Source: Argyresthia goedartella (lineage: Eukaryota > Arthropoda > Insecta > Lepidoptera > Argyresthiidae). From it: a stretch of 64,000 nucleotides of DNA. Below, one piece after another: positions 58,001 to 64,000 of the stretch (within the stretch, counting starts at the first letter, position 1; each line of letters opens with the position of its first letter). The stretch covers positions 24,134,906 to 24,198,905 of the forward strand of contig OX463818.1 of assembly GCA_949825045.1 (NCBI GenBank), written 5' to 3'. Position numbers and translations under genes: made by a program. The notes beneath the pieces are model-generated. The model was not told the DNA's origin. It worked only from the letters and a program-made list of their open reading frames with translations, and did not search any database.

Positions 58001-61000
58001 CTCTCCGATGAATTGTATCCTAGGCAAGGAAGTAAACACAAAGAAATTCGTAAGGTCGCTTAGCGCCGCGAAGTTTGTGATGTCGCTCTTTCTGGTCTTA
58101 CGACACACAGGCCTGACTGTGTAATTAATTGTTCATGTAAATGGTCGTTTATTGTTTCAGATGAAGTCCCCACATTGCAGGACAAGCACAAATTCGACTC
58201 ACGCACATGGGTCAGGCCGAAACGACACCCCCAACGCCCCTCACTCAACATGTCCGACGCCCCACTCTCCTCCATACCACAGAACGTGTCCATGGACTCA
58301 CCCAACAAGTACTTGACTTATAATAAGTACAATCCGCCGTTGGGCGGGGTCAGCCCGATGTTGAGACTGAAGACCTTTAATGTGGATGCAAACACGGATA
58401 ACAGTGCGCTGGTGAAGGATTACGCCTTGAAGAGACGAAGCTTGGTGCAGGTTGATGAACCTCAGGTATGTTGGACGACTACATCGAAATAATTTCATAG
58501 GGAGTATTGTATAATCGAATGACCGTAAATCAAGATGGAAAATACTGATTTGCCTGACCAAATTACAGAATTACGCGACTAGAATGCTGAAAACAGCAAC
58601 TTGACATAAAATACAAAAGGTGCGTTGGATTTTGTAGAACTTGTTCACATGTTCAACCCATCACGAAGGATAAAAGGGGCTTCGGTTCGCTCATTCATTT
58701 ATTCGCTCCCTTTATCATTTACCTACCCTGACCATTTCCAGACAGTCTTCATTTCCCCAATAAGCGTTGGCTAAACCATTCAGTAATTTTGTCGCGCAAT
58801 TCAGTATTTTTATCCCGAAATCAGTATTTTTTCGCTTATTTTAGGCAATTCTGCTGTTCATGGTCACTCGCTCAATTAGTTTTATATTCGCTCATTTTAT
58901 TATTCCTCTTTAATATGCTTGTTGGCACATAACTGAGTAGGCTCCTGCGGCAGTGGATCGGTGCTGGTCTGGACGTGCATCAGGCCAGTAATATGGCGTT
59001 CTATTTCTTTAAACACATTCATGTTCTTGTTCCCATAAAAACCTTTCCTACTCCTGTCTGCCTAGGCGTTGGAAGACTAAGCTCTAAATTTCCCTTTTCC
59101 GGTTTTCAACATTCTTTCGAGAATTCGTCCATTTTTAACCGCCAACTACGAAAAAGGTGAGTGTCTATGTGTGGCACTCTAGCGCTCAAACGGGTAGGCG
59201 GATTTTAATGCGGTTTTCTGTAAATTATAGAAGACTTCCCTGCGATGGTTCTTAGGCTGTTTTAATAAAATCGGTTTGGTGGTTCGAAAGTTATCAGCTT
59301 AACAAATAAATAAGTCAGCCAAATTTTAGACTTACGGTTTCATATTTTGTATCGGGCGTATTTAAAGGTATAGTTACCATAATGTTGCATCAATGCAAGG
59401 CAAATATAGGTACATTCAAAGCAGTTTCAGGCATAATTCGTGCACAAAACAAACAGACGCACGTGTCGTTTTTATGTTGTCACAAGTGTAAAAATAACCG
59501 CGGAACAGCGATCCGTTGCGTAACTTGGCGGTGTGAAACGTTTATAAACATTTTGAGCTGCAGCGCTAACGATTTTGATAAGTATTGAATAAATGTAAAG
59601 AATACGGATATTAATGTACAGTATAATGACTTGAAACGAAACCAAATGTAAAATGTTTTATTAAAATCAAAAATTATTTACTTTTGCCAGAACGTCATTA
59701 ATAATAACGATAGTAATTATTTTAATTAATAACGATAGTAATTAGCCAAGGATTTTCTTCTTCGGTCTCACTTCCCTGTAGCGTCGGTAATTGTCTGAGG
59801 ACATTCTAAGTCAGTTAGAAGTATCTGGTCTTTCAAATACAAAGTCAAATTATTATTCATTTTCACCTGCTTTGACAACATATCTGTTACAAATTCCTGT
59901 GGACGAAGACAAAAAATCTCGTCTCCTAAAGTTTTCTCTGTTTGTGACGCCGCTGTTGTTTAATCCCACAGCGCAGGCTATCCTAGTGTGAGGCCAGATG
60001 CAGTATATGTCTATGAAACAAAAATAATAGCGTCATGCCCTTTCCCATAACCACACTGTATTAAAATAATTGTGAAGAAATGTGTATCGCGGTATACAAT
60101 AAGATACCTCAAGATATTAAAAACCTCCCTGTTAATGTAGTCACATCTAGACTACGAAAATGGCTATTGGAGAATTGTTTTTATTCACTTCAAGATTTTT
60201 TACATTTTAAACCTGTTGAATAAACGTGTACAACTAAATATTTGCATGCTAATTATTAGCTGTTTAAGGAGCTCAATGAATGTACCAAAAATAATTACTC
60301 TATAATACCCTTGACATAGCAAATAAATCTCTTATTTGTTATTTCATACGGGCTGGCAGAGGCTCAGTTGCCCACAAGTTTAGCATATTTATATCATATT
60401 TATCTTGTGTCTCTTCGTATGATAATTTTTCTCTCGCCTGTGACGTCACAAATATGCCATAAATAAATATTATTACTCTAAAGGAGCTCTGTCGTCTGTG
60501 GATGTGTTAATAAGAGCCCAGTGGTCTAATGGTTTCTCGCTCGCTTCTCACGCTTGAGATGCGGTTTCGAATCCGGTGTTGGCCATATACCAATGATATA
60601 AGTAATTTATCTTAAGTACATAAGTCAAAACTCAAAATTTCTTTATTACTTTAGATATTTACATATATTCAGCAAACGTAATTTTTTGCCTCTTCTCTAC
60701 TTTGGACCACTGTGGGAGAGAAGAAGAAATATTATACGGACGTTCTAACAACGATGGAAAACATCGCGAGGAAACCTTCAATCTCCACAGCTGTGGCGAT
60801 GGGCTAGCCCCCTGTCACAACCGGCTGACGCTGTATCACGAGTTATGACTCTAATTCACAGCTGGAAGATATGGACGCCACGCCAGTGTCGGACGCGTCT
60901 GGACGGCTGTCCAACGAGCCGCTCCGACCGTCGCAGCCGATCAACATTGACCTCTCGCAGCCGGCGCACAACGTGCACAATACTTTCAACAAGTAAGTTT

Positions 61001-62964
61001 TCTGTGAGAAAAGTGTGCTCATCACATACAGATAAGAAATAGTAACCTTTCGTAGTCCAGAGATGTCGCTGGGAGTAACGAAATTAATAGTAGTAATAAT
61101 AACGATAATTTAAACGCCATGGTTTCAGTCAACATACTTCTAGATGGCACTAGGCGCTAAGCTTAGAATGTAAAAATAATATTTTATAAAATTACAAATA
61201 CACATGCATACATATGCTCACGCCTTTTTCCCGGAGGAGGGGCATGCAAAGACCAAAGACCTCCACTTGCTACGATCCTGGCACAAATAGAGATTTGTGC
61301 CAGGATCGTAGCAAGCAAGAGACTTATGAATAATGATGAAGCGAGAGCGCAAGTCTCTTCATACAAGCTCGTCGGTTACCGGTACTTCTAATTTGCCCCT
61401 TCACTAATAAATCGCCAATTTGGTATTCATAGGCCTTTCTTGGGCGTCCTCGTCCTACGGCTCCATTCACGATCGCTGTATAGATTTGTTTCGTCAATCT
61501 CCTTTATTTCATCATTTCAACGTGACCAAACCATCTAAGCTGACCTTTCTCTATCCGTGACACTATGACTCTTCCGTGAGATCCCTCCCTGCTCAGCTTT
61601 CTACTTCTAACTTCCAAACTTAGTTTGCTGGAAGAATTAGTATTGTTAGAGATATGCTTTGTATTTTTGACAACATCTGTGATGTTGCGGTCGAGGCTGT
61701 GCTTCCCAAGCTTGAGGTCCTGAGTTCGAATCCCGTCTCGGGAGAAATAAAAAAAATGGTCTAGGATGTTTATATGTTTGTGTAGTCGCCGTTTCTGGTT
61801 CGCAAATCACAGGGTATCATAGTGTGAGGCCAAAAGCAATATATATGCCTTTATATAAATTTAAAAGTGAAATATATACACACACCCCCTTAAGTTTTCT
61901 TGTGAACGATAACCATAGCAGTATTCAGATTGTGAAGGTCCATGTATTTTTCCTGTATGGTTTACCTACATATTGCAATAACCTCAATAGCGGTTTTGGT
62001 GCCTGTACTGTATACAATGCACTTGTATACAGTACACTTTTGTCCACTTTTCCGCAATTCGACGTCTTAAATTTGCGCCTATTTTGCGTGACGTGGGTTG
62101 GGGGCACTACTCCTGCCAACCCAGCTCCTGTAGGAAGCCTAGCAGACCCTTAATGTTGCCGACGACTTCCTGGAGCGACCTCGGCGTCCCAAGGTGTGTT
62201 GCCCGGTAGATGGCCACGCCGGAACATTCCAGCAGGACGTGGGTGGCTGCCCCCTCGACCTCCATGCAGGCTCTGCACAGGGGGCTGTCGTGACACCTAG
62301 AGTGTGTAAGTGTTTATTTAGCAAAGCGTGTCCAGTTATCGCTCCGGTTACCAAGCGAAGCTGTGGCCTCTTGAGCTTCAGAAGCTTACGCGATAATTCG
62401 GGTCTGATCATCGGGAGGGCCTGTCTGGCTTGCTTGCAGGTATCCAAGGTTGACTAATAAAGTTGGTGAGTTACCTTTGTGTGTTGTCGTAGGGTTTTCC
62501 TCAACCAGCTGAATGGCAATGGTATAATGGGTTCTGGTCCCTCCACCGTCTGTTCCGAACCCAACCTTGCCAGTGCGTCGGCTGCGTCGTTGCCGTGTGA
62601 GCCACTTTGTCCCTTTATCCACTGCAGGGTAACAATACTGTGGTTACATACCTCTGACAGGGCTTGGTGACACTCGTATATAAGCCCAGAACTGATGGTG
62701 TTGCTTTGTAGGGCTTGCAGAACTGTTTTGCTGCCGGATAGTATGCGGATAGGGATCAAGTTTATCTTATTCCAAAAACTGTTTTCCATTGCAGAGGTCG
62801 TACAAATACAAATATAATGAACGAGCGCGGGAGCCTCAAGATGTATCAGAGCGGAGAGTCGCTCATGCGCATGTCGCCCCCTAGCCTGGTGTCGTCCATG
62901 CACATGGACAACTCTGGCAGCTTCCATCCTGTACCGGAACCAGCCTCTGTCACCAAGGACAATG
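42973..62964 (+). CDS. Serine/proline-rich protein, SLAIN-like N-terminus; 3' end beyond window
   Basis: Exons 42973-43064, 44243-44382, 58161-58465, 60862-60992 and 62795-62964. All are GT-AG and every split codon fits, giving about 279 residues before the last donor. Residues 1-80 contain DVDTLDFSDDQTWL, then W-x5-W-P-x2-D-x-E-x-AK-x3-x-L...DK. The spacing resembles the N-terminal SWLY...W...P-x-D-x-E-x-AK...LD region of SLAIN1/2, microtubule plus-end proteins that bind CLASP/EB partners. Exons 3-5 are low complexity (VRPKRHPQRPSL, NKYNPPLGGVSP, SPPSLVSSMHMDNS) and show no known domain. Intron 2 is 13.8 kb and full of mobile elements. The gene model is firm; the SLAIN link is a tentative inference. 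Confidence 0.8.
44243..44382 (+). CDS. SLAIN-like gene exon 2
   Basis: Acceptor TTGTTTCAG. Encodes LITVPTDSGVKVDIVDWSLS and VEWPNEDSEYAKLETELYSL, then FDKILK with a split Asn codon. Donor AAA/GTGAGT. Intron 1 (43065-44242) holds no recognisable element. Confidence 0.92.
44826..44859. repeat. Perfect hairpin, 12-bp arms
   Basis: GTGAGAAATTCT at 44826-44837 pairs exactly with 44848-44859; 10-nt loop. Intron 2 of the SLAIN-like gene. Confidence 0.75.
44935..45315 (-). mobile_element. Dispersed CCAAGTGCGAG-type repeat, with CTGT microsatellite
   Basis: The minus strand starts AAGGGTTCCGTATCGCCGTA and runs to GGTCCCGTTTTTACCCTTTG and GGTACAGTACC. The plus strand has a CTGT run at 44998-45028. 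The start matches 63940-64000 (ACAATGGTAGGGATGG). Confidence 0.75.
45441..45920 (+). mobile_element. New about 470-bp TIR element, copy 2 (best preserved)
   Basis: From AGTAGTGACTGCTGCATAAT to GTGTGTAGATAAA. TTTATCTACACAC near 45549 and its inverse at the right end are followed inward by about 40 more bp of paired sequence. There are two internal GTCGGCGTTCGAAATTTGAA blocks and an AAAACTACACATAATG hairpin. A quasi-palindrome GGCATTAAAACTCGAGAGTG...GAGTTTTAATGCC lies at 45467-45522. No coding capacity. Confidence 0.85.
45998..46017. repeat. Perfect 20-bp palindrome
   Basis: GGTTATTATATATAATAACC. A CGGCGATT...AATCGCCG pair follows near 46079-46100, so this may be part of a small fold-back element. 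46100-46850 shows nothing else. Confidence 0.6.
46853..47095 (+). mobile_element. SINE-C: tRNA-like head joined to the CR1-like LINE tail
   Basis: The head TAGCTTAGCGGATAGTGACC with B box GGGTTGGAATCCC (46896-46912) is followed by CTTCTCCCACAGTGGTCCAA, TGTAGAGAAGAGGCAAAAAA and GTAAATATCTACAGTAATAA. These are the same as the 3' UTR of the LINE at 39371-40142. It ends in a TTGACT tandem tail. A SINE carrying the 3' end of its partner LINE is a known arrangement that lets it use the LINE reverse transcriptase. Confidence 0.8.
47385..47480 (+). mobile_element. tRNA-like SINE head, fragment
   Basis: GTTCTAGTGGTTTGACGCCC resembles an A box region and GGTGCGAATTCGAATAAG a B box at tRNA spacing. The body is short and then replaced by RTE-like sequence. 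Confidence 0.45.
47540..47745 (+). pseudogene. RTE-group LINE C-terminus and 3' end
   Basis: Reads GRDVVGGTT or, in the better frame, RRRWRDDLDRLFPDWAGAAQ, then W-ERGGHCPSV. This matches the RWRDDLD end of RTE proteins followed by the GCCCATCAGTG terminal block. Confidence 0.7.
47817..49634 (+). pseudogene. Jockey-like LINE reverse transcriptase, upstream part
   Basis: Open from about 47817 for about 490 codons: EDPKAFWNYIKSRRE, KRSAGPDGIPPYILKDC, VEGYRPVAILSTPAKLLEP, AYFDFKKAFDLVDND, SGVSQGSNLGPSNFLIMIND and the catalytic box LLFADDLKLF. At 49291-49309 a 19-nt GTGTGT...AGC expansion shifts the frame from IDSVCV to a stop. The sequence continues in the next frame with KAYRNLGFILRTARNL, ESNAFIWAPHE and SLFVLGMVGYNELRVRRE. 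A minus-strand CR1-like LINE interrupts it at about 49634; it resumes near 51680. Confidence 0.88.
49635..51600 (-). mobile_element. CR1-like LINE (family B), internally deleted, inserted in the Jockey-like LINE
   Basis: On the minus strand: a 5' region (51600-51155), a 430-codon ORF (51154-49862), and a 3' UTR with the stem TGTGGAGTTTC...CTCTTCTCCACA (49728-49764). The 3' end is GAAATAAATGATTTTTGATT at about 49640-49665. The flanks are the two parts of a plus-strand Jockey-like LINE (FTLVLYLFK on the left, VLVGKIENRTVLDLL on the right). The exact ends and target duplication are not resolved. Confidence 0.8.
49862..51154 (-). CDS. CR1-like fusion ORF: coiled coil + reverse transcriptase C-terminal two-thirds
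   Basis: 430 codons open. Residues 1-60 (MLTRSKMSTRDVELKLKATL, then Glu/Lys-rich heptads ending KKNSALKEELNA) form a coiled coil, as in ORF1 proteins of such LINEs. They are joined in frame at about residue 61 to the reverse transcriptase at GVFCDLSKAFDCVHHDTLVR. SMGVPQGSILGPFLFLVYIN and an intact FADDTSLIF catalytic box follow, then the C-terminal region to SDYLEDRCPWE. The fingers and endonuclease are missing. An internal deletion between ORF1 and ORF2 explains this; the frame survives perhaps by chance. A host-derived coiled coil cannot be excluded. Confidence 0.8.
   Translation of the reverse strand: MLTRSKMSTRDVELKLKATLLELKKSQELCEILLRERDECEEEIEKQIKKNSALKEELNAIGVFCDLSKAFDCVHHDTLVRKLRHYGVKDQALGLLESYLTDRVQMVDVNGKRSPGSSISMGVPQGSILGPFLFLVYINDLPYLVKAKHGLVLFADDTSLIFKVKRQQSNYDEVNNAISSIVNWFTVNNLLLNEKKTKCIKFVLPNVNPVTTDIFIKGQRLDLVQSTVFLGITLDAKVRWDPHINKLSNRLSSAAFVVKKIRALTDVDTARLVYFSYFHSLMTYGILLWGHAANANSIFILQKRAVRAIYRLGPRVSLREKFKEINILTFVSQYIYDNLVYVKRNITNFQKYSDIHNFNTRNKDKLVAYVSRLHKISNSFKGNCIRYYNKVPTDMKNLPLDKFKIIIKQKLYKKGYYRISDYLEDRCPWE
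51620..52090 (+). pseudogene. Jockey-like LINE, C-terminus and 3' end (continuation of 47817-49634)
   Basis: VLVGKIENRTVLDLLRIRVP, DRYVWQRRRPELLCVTRART and SKSPMSRALKYLNLIANQMD form the expected C-terminal continuation of the first part. Stop near 51947, then a 3' UTR ending in ATAAATAAATAAA near 52070-52090. Confidence 0.78.
52540..53125 (-). repeat. AT-rich repeat region with CGGTACCCTAAAAA end
   Basis: The plus strand ends TTTTAATGTACGGTACCCTA near 53110, as in a second widespread lepidopteran repeat type. A CT tract (CCCCCCTCCCCCCTCCCCCA) lies near 52681-52702. The left half duplicates short blocks (TATTTTCTTAAATATTTT at 52541 and 52801). 52090-52540 and 53125-53530 show no gene. Confidence 0.4.
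53530..53992 (+). mobile_element. New about 470-bp TIR element, copy 3
   Basis: Same order as copy 2: GTCTGCTACATAATGGAGGG, TTTATCTACACACATCATAA, CGTCGGCGTTCGAA twice, the GTGTAGAAAAACTACAC hairpin, GTAACGTGCG and a GTGTGTAGATAAA end. The stretch between ACTCGAGAGTG and TACAGTTACATACACTAG differs from copy 2. Confidence 0.82.
54085..54203. mobile_element. Short MITE with 28-bp TIRs, 119 bp
   Basis: ACAGTCTTCACAAAATAAAA (GCTCCGGT) at 54085-54112 is inverted at 54176-54203 with two mismatches. No coding sequence. Confidence 0.75.
54345..54425 (+). mobile_element. RTE-like 3' end
   Basis: GGAGTTATACCGAGCAGTGG followed by GATGATGTTGA resembles the RTE terminal block but is diverged. 54425-55660 contains nothing recognised. 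Confidence 0.4.
55661..55852 (+). mobile_element. SINE-A, near-complete, diverged
   Basis: tRNA-like head (TGTGGTGTTGCGGTTTGAGG; B box CCTCGAATCCCGG), then CCCAGGTCTTGGATGTTTAC, TTCTGGTTCCCACGAC and GTGTGGGTCCAAAAGCGATG. 55852-56796 shows no gene. Confidence 0.8.
56796..56985 (+). mobile_element. SINE-A, reference copy
   Basis: Head TGTGGCGCTGCGGTAGTGGC (A box), B box GGGTTCGATCCCC near 56850. Body TCTTGGATGTTTATATGTGT, TCGCTGTTTCTGGTTCCCAC, GGTATCCTAGTGTGGGGCCA and an ATGTATGTAT-rich end. About 190 bp; at least seven other copies or parts are in the window. Confidence 0.88.
57443..57625 (-). mobile_element. SINE-B, 5'-truncated
   Basis: Minus strand: GTTTGTACCCTGGTCATGGT, TATCGTTGTCTAGTACCC, GATCAATGTGTGTAAATAGT and an ATT tail at 57443-57465. 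Matches 24245-24505 without the tRNA head. 56985-57443 and 57625-58060 show no gene. Confidence 0.78.
58065..58146 (+). mobile_element. SINE-A-like fragment next to a splice acceptor
   Basis: TTTGTGATGTCGCTCTTTCT then GGTCTTACGACAC, and TGTTCATGTAAATGG at the end, resemble the SINE-A body. It ends only about 14 bases before exon 3 of the SLAIN-like gene and may supply part of its acceptor region. Confidence 0.45.
58161..58465 (+). CDS. SLAIN-like gene exon 3
   Basis: Acceptor ATTGTTTCAG, donor CAG/GTATGT. Joins exon 2 as KILK-N-EVPTLQ. Encodes DKHKFDSRTWVRPKRHPQRP, a YNKYNPPLGGVSPMLRLKTF stretch and ALKRRSLVQVDEPQ. 58466-59940 is intronic with no element recognised apart from a short direct repeat (TTAATAACGATAGTAATTA, near 59705-59745). 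Confidence 0.93.
59944..60012 (+). mobile_element. SINE-A 3' fragment
   Basis: GTGACGCCGCTGTTGTTTAA, CCCACAGCGCAGGCTATCCT, AGTGTGAGGCCAGATGCAGT. Head missing. Confidence 0.65.
60084..60245 (+). pseudogene. LINE C-terminal fragment (CR1/Jockey group)
   Basis: Reads IAVYNKIPQDIKNLPVNVVT and RLRKWLLENCFYSLQDFLHF, then a stop and AATAAA. This resembles the last 50 residues of the CR1-like proteins here (YNKIPLEILKLP...YYNVQDYL) but from a more distant family. Confidence 0.65.
60510..60618 (+). mobile_element. tRNA-derived SINE, head and short body
   Basis: GCCCAGTGGTCTAATGGTTT (A box) and GCGGTTTCGAATCCGG (B box) at tRNA spacing. It is cut at about 60618, where a minus-strand CR1-like tail begins. 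Not a functional tRNA: there is no intact acceptor stem. Confidence 0.6.
60619..60740 (-). mobile_element. CR1-like LINE 3' tail, minus strand
   Basis: Minus strand: CTTCTTCTCTCCCACAGTGG, TCCAAAGTAGAGAAGAGGCA, GTAAATATCTAAAGTAATAA and TTTTGAGTTTTGAC, the conserved 3' UTR end seen at 40023-40142. No coding part. It lies 120 bases before exon 4 of the SLAIN-like gene. Confidence 0.75.
60862..60992 (+). CDS. SLAIN-like gene exon 4
   Basis: Acceptor AATTCACAG, donor CAA/GTAAGT. Encodes LEDMDATPVSDASGRLSNEP and LRPSQPINIDLSQPAHNVHN, then TFN with a split Lys codon. Markedly GC-rich compared with its surroundings. Confidence 0.92.
61185..61640 (-). mobile_element. RTE-group LINE C-terminal region, rearranged
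   Basis: Minus strand: RIEKGQLRWFGHVEMM near 61500-61560 and GRGRPRK-like residues near 61440, the C-terminus of an RTE-type protein. The 3' side (GTCTTTGCATGCCCCTCCTC on the minus strand, 61230) follows. A 23-bp perfect hairpin and a short inverted segment interrupt it at 61266-61372. Confidence 0.65.
61266..61315. repeat. Perfect hairpin, 23-bp arms
   Basis: 61266-61288 is the exact inverse of 61293-61315, with loop AGAG. It lies inside a known repeat sequence (CTTGCTACGATCCTGGCACA), so one arm is a secondary inverted copy. Confidence 0.92.
61670..61858 (+). mobile_element. SINE-A, near-complete
   Basis: Head CTGTGATGTTGCGGTCGAGG, B box GAGTTCGAATCCCG, then GGATGTTTATATGTTTGTGT, CGCCGTTTCTGGTTCGC and AGTGTGAGGCCAAAAGCAAT. 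Intact except for base changes. Confidence 0.85.
62004..62036. repeat. Perfect hairpin, 14-bp arms
   Basis: TGTACTGTATACAA at 62004-62017 pairs exactly with 62023-62036; 5-nt loop. It lies directly at the 3' end of the minus-strand RNase-H LINE. Confidence 0.8.
62050..62770 (-). pseudogene. RNase-H-type LINE, 3' end, minus strand
   Basis: Minus strand: ILSGSKTVLQALQSNTISSG, WIKGQSGSHGNDAADALAR (His of GHSG changed to Gln), PEPIIPLPFSWLRKTL, then after a frameshift LKLKRPQLRLVTGAITGHAL and the 3' UTR block ACGCAAAATAGGCGC. Closely related to the element at 35089-38139, 5'-truncated within RNase H. It ends just before exon 5 of the SLAIN-like gene. Confidence 0.85.
62795..62964 (+). CDS. SLAIN-like gene exon 5 (last in window)
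   Basis: Acceptor TTTTCCATTGCAG, donor AATG/GTATGT. After the split Lys codon it reads GRTNTNIMNERGSLKMYQSG, ESLMRMSPPSLVSSMHMDNS and HPVPEPASVTKDN. The open frame ends on a split codon, so at least one more exon lies beyond 64000. Confidence 0.9.
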
Positions 62965-62998
62965 GTATGTTTATAGAGCCTGCTGACAGGATTTTTAA

Positions 62999-63116
62999 TT
63001 TGAGGCCAGAAATGTAAACAAACAACTGTCATTTTCAAAAAGTATAATATGAATGTCAAAGTCAACGGTTTTGTTCTAGAAAATGACAGTTGTTTGTTTA
63101 CATCTGTGGCCTCAAA
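62999..63116. repeat. Long hairpin, 38-bp arms, 42-nt loop
   Basis: 62999-63036 pairs with 63079-63116 with three mismatches clustered near position 11-13 of the arm. It lies in the intron after exon 5. It may be a tiny MITE or a hairpin RNA source; part of the arm (GAGGCCAGAAATGT) resembles the SINE-A end. Confidence 0.8.
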
Positions 63117-63308
63117 TAAAAAATCGCAGTATAGGCTGTTCAGAAAATTTTTAGCCACAGAGTAAATATTACCTCTTTTTTCCTGAAACTATTTTGAATG
63201 CAAACCTCCTTTCAATAATACCTCCTTGGTTAAAATCATTGGCTGGCTATGAATGGATATTTTTTTAATTATTTTTAAAAAATATCTGTCGTTCTTTTGT
63301 TTGCTACA

Positions 63309-63910
63309 ATGGACATCTCGCGGGAAGCTTTTCGTGCTATGATTTTCTATCATTATAAGCGCGGGTTGACCTTTAAGAAATCCCACGAAAAAATACAAGC
63401 TGCCTTTGGGGAGTCTGCCCCTGGGTTAGCAACAGTCGTTTATTGGTTTTGTGAATTCAAACGTGGTCGAGAGAACCCTAAACGATGACCCCCGACCCGG
63501 CCGACCAACAACTGCAGTAACTCATGAAAAAGTCATCAGGGTGTAGTGTAGTGTAGTGGCTATTGCGGGAAAATACAAATATTACACATGGTTAGATTCA
63601 GGATGAATTGAAGATTGGATCACAGGCAGTTCCCACTATCCTTCATGAACACCATGTCAGGAAGGTTGCTTCGCGGTGGATACCTCATTCTCTCACAGAA
63701 GAGCAAAAATACCGTCGTGTTGATTGGTGCAAATTTACGCTGAAAAAGTTCGAAGGAGGAACTTCACAAAACGTATCCTACATCATGACAACTGATGAAT
63801 CTCGGATTTATAGTTACGATCCTCTTACAAAGCAGCAATCCACGCAATGGGTGTTTGAAGAGGACCAGTTGCCCACAAAACTTGCTCGCGGTCGGAGCGT
63901 TAATAAATTA
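63309..63910 (+). pseudogene. mariner transposase, internally deleted and 3'-truncated
   Basis: The start MDISREAFRAMIFYHYKRGL, VVYWFCEFKRGRENP and (frame-shifted) DDPRPGRPTTAVTHE form the mariner DNA-binding region. After a deletion, RKVASRWIPHSLTEEQK, RVDWCKFTLKKFEGG and TTDESRIYSYDPLTKQQSTQ follow; the DES box is the first catalytic Asp, with Trp changed to Arg. It stops at ARGRSVNK, where another repeat is inserted, so the second and third catalytic Asp are absent. Inactive. Confidence 0.9.
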
Positions 63911-64000
63911 AAACGGTCAAGTGCGAGTCGAACTCGCGCATGAAGGGTTCCGTACCACTGTACAATGGTAGGGATGGTGTGGAGTAAATAGTTTGGATTT
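63911..64000 (+). mobile_element. Dispersed CCAAGTGCGAG-type repeat, cut by window end
   Basis: AAAACGGTCAAGTGCGAGTC, GAACTCGCGCATGAAGGGTT, CCGTACCACTGTACAATGGT. Start of the family also seen at 27845 and 44935 (minus). It interrupts the mariner relic. Confidence 0.75.

Overview
This is a 64 kb piece of insect nuclear DNA, almost certainly from a moth or butterfly. It is AT-rich, its introns follow the GT-AG rule, and it is full of lepidopteran repeat types: tRNA-headed SINEs, RTE-type tails containing GCCCAGCAGTGG, CR1/Jockey-group and RNase-H-bearing LINEs, mariner, PIF/Harbinger and MULE relics, and small TIR elements.

Three host genes are supported. (1) Plus strand, 5426-8589: a secreted-then-membrane LRR-Ig receptor of 924 residues in four coding exons, with a likely 5' non-coding exon near 4.3-4.6 kb and a 3' UTR to about 9.45 kb. 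(2) Minus strand, 42295 down to 29461: GLYR1/NPAC (PWWP domain plus the start of a 3-hydroxyisobutyrate-dehydrogenase-like domain) in seven exons whose phases all fit. Exons for the rest of the dehydrogenase domain were not found in the window. (3) Plus strand, 42973 to beyond the right edge: five phase-consistent exons of a serine/proline-rich protein whose N-terminus resembles SLAIN proteins. Genes 2 and 3 are divergent and share a 677-bp promoter region.

The rest is mostly mobile DNA. 0-4 kb: small TIR and fold-back elements. 10.4-12.1 kb: a CR1-like copy carrying a double-hairpin insertion. 12.6-15.7 kb: an element with long composite inverted ends and a THAP exon. 16.3-20.6 kb: a MULE relic, then both genes of a PIF/Harbinger element. 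20.7-26.3 kb: CR1-like copies, one split by a new about 470-bp element. 31.9-40.6 kb (GLYR1 introns): a TIR element, an RTE fragment, and an RNase-H LINE with an open reading frame inserted in a CR1-like element with visible target duplications. 45.4-54 kb: two more copies of the new element and a Jockey-like LINE split by a CR1-like LINE. 54-64 kb: SINEs, LINE ends and a truncated mariner.

The most unusual signal is about twenty short, mostly perfect hairpins (arms 10-26 bp, loops 1-20 nt) scattered through the window. The arm sequences are unrelated to each other. In at least two places the arms are built from the local sequence, including the flanks of an insertion into a LINE reading frame. 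This looks like a fold-back or template-switch mutation process rather than one mobile family.
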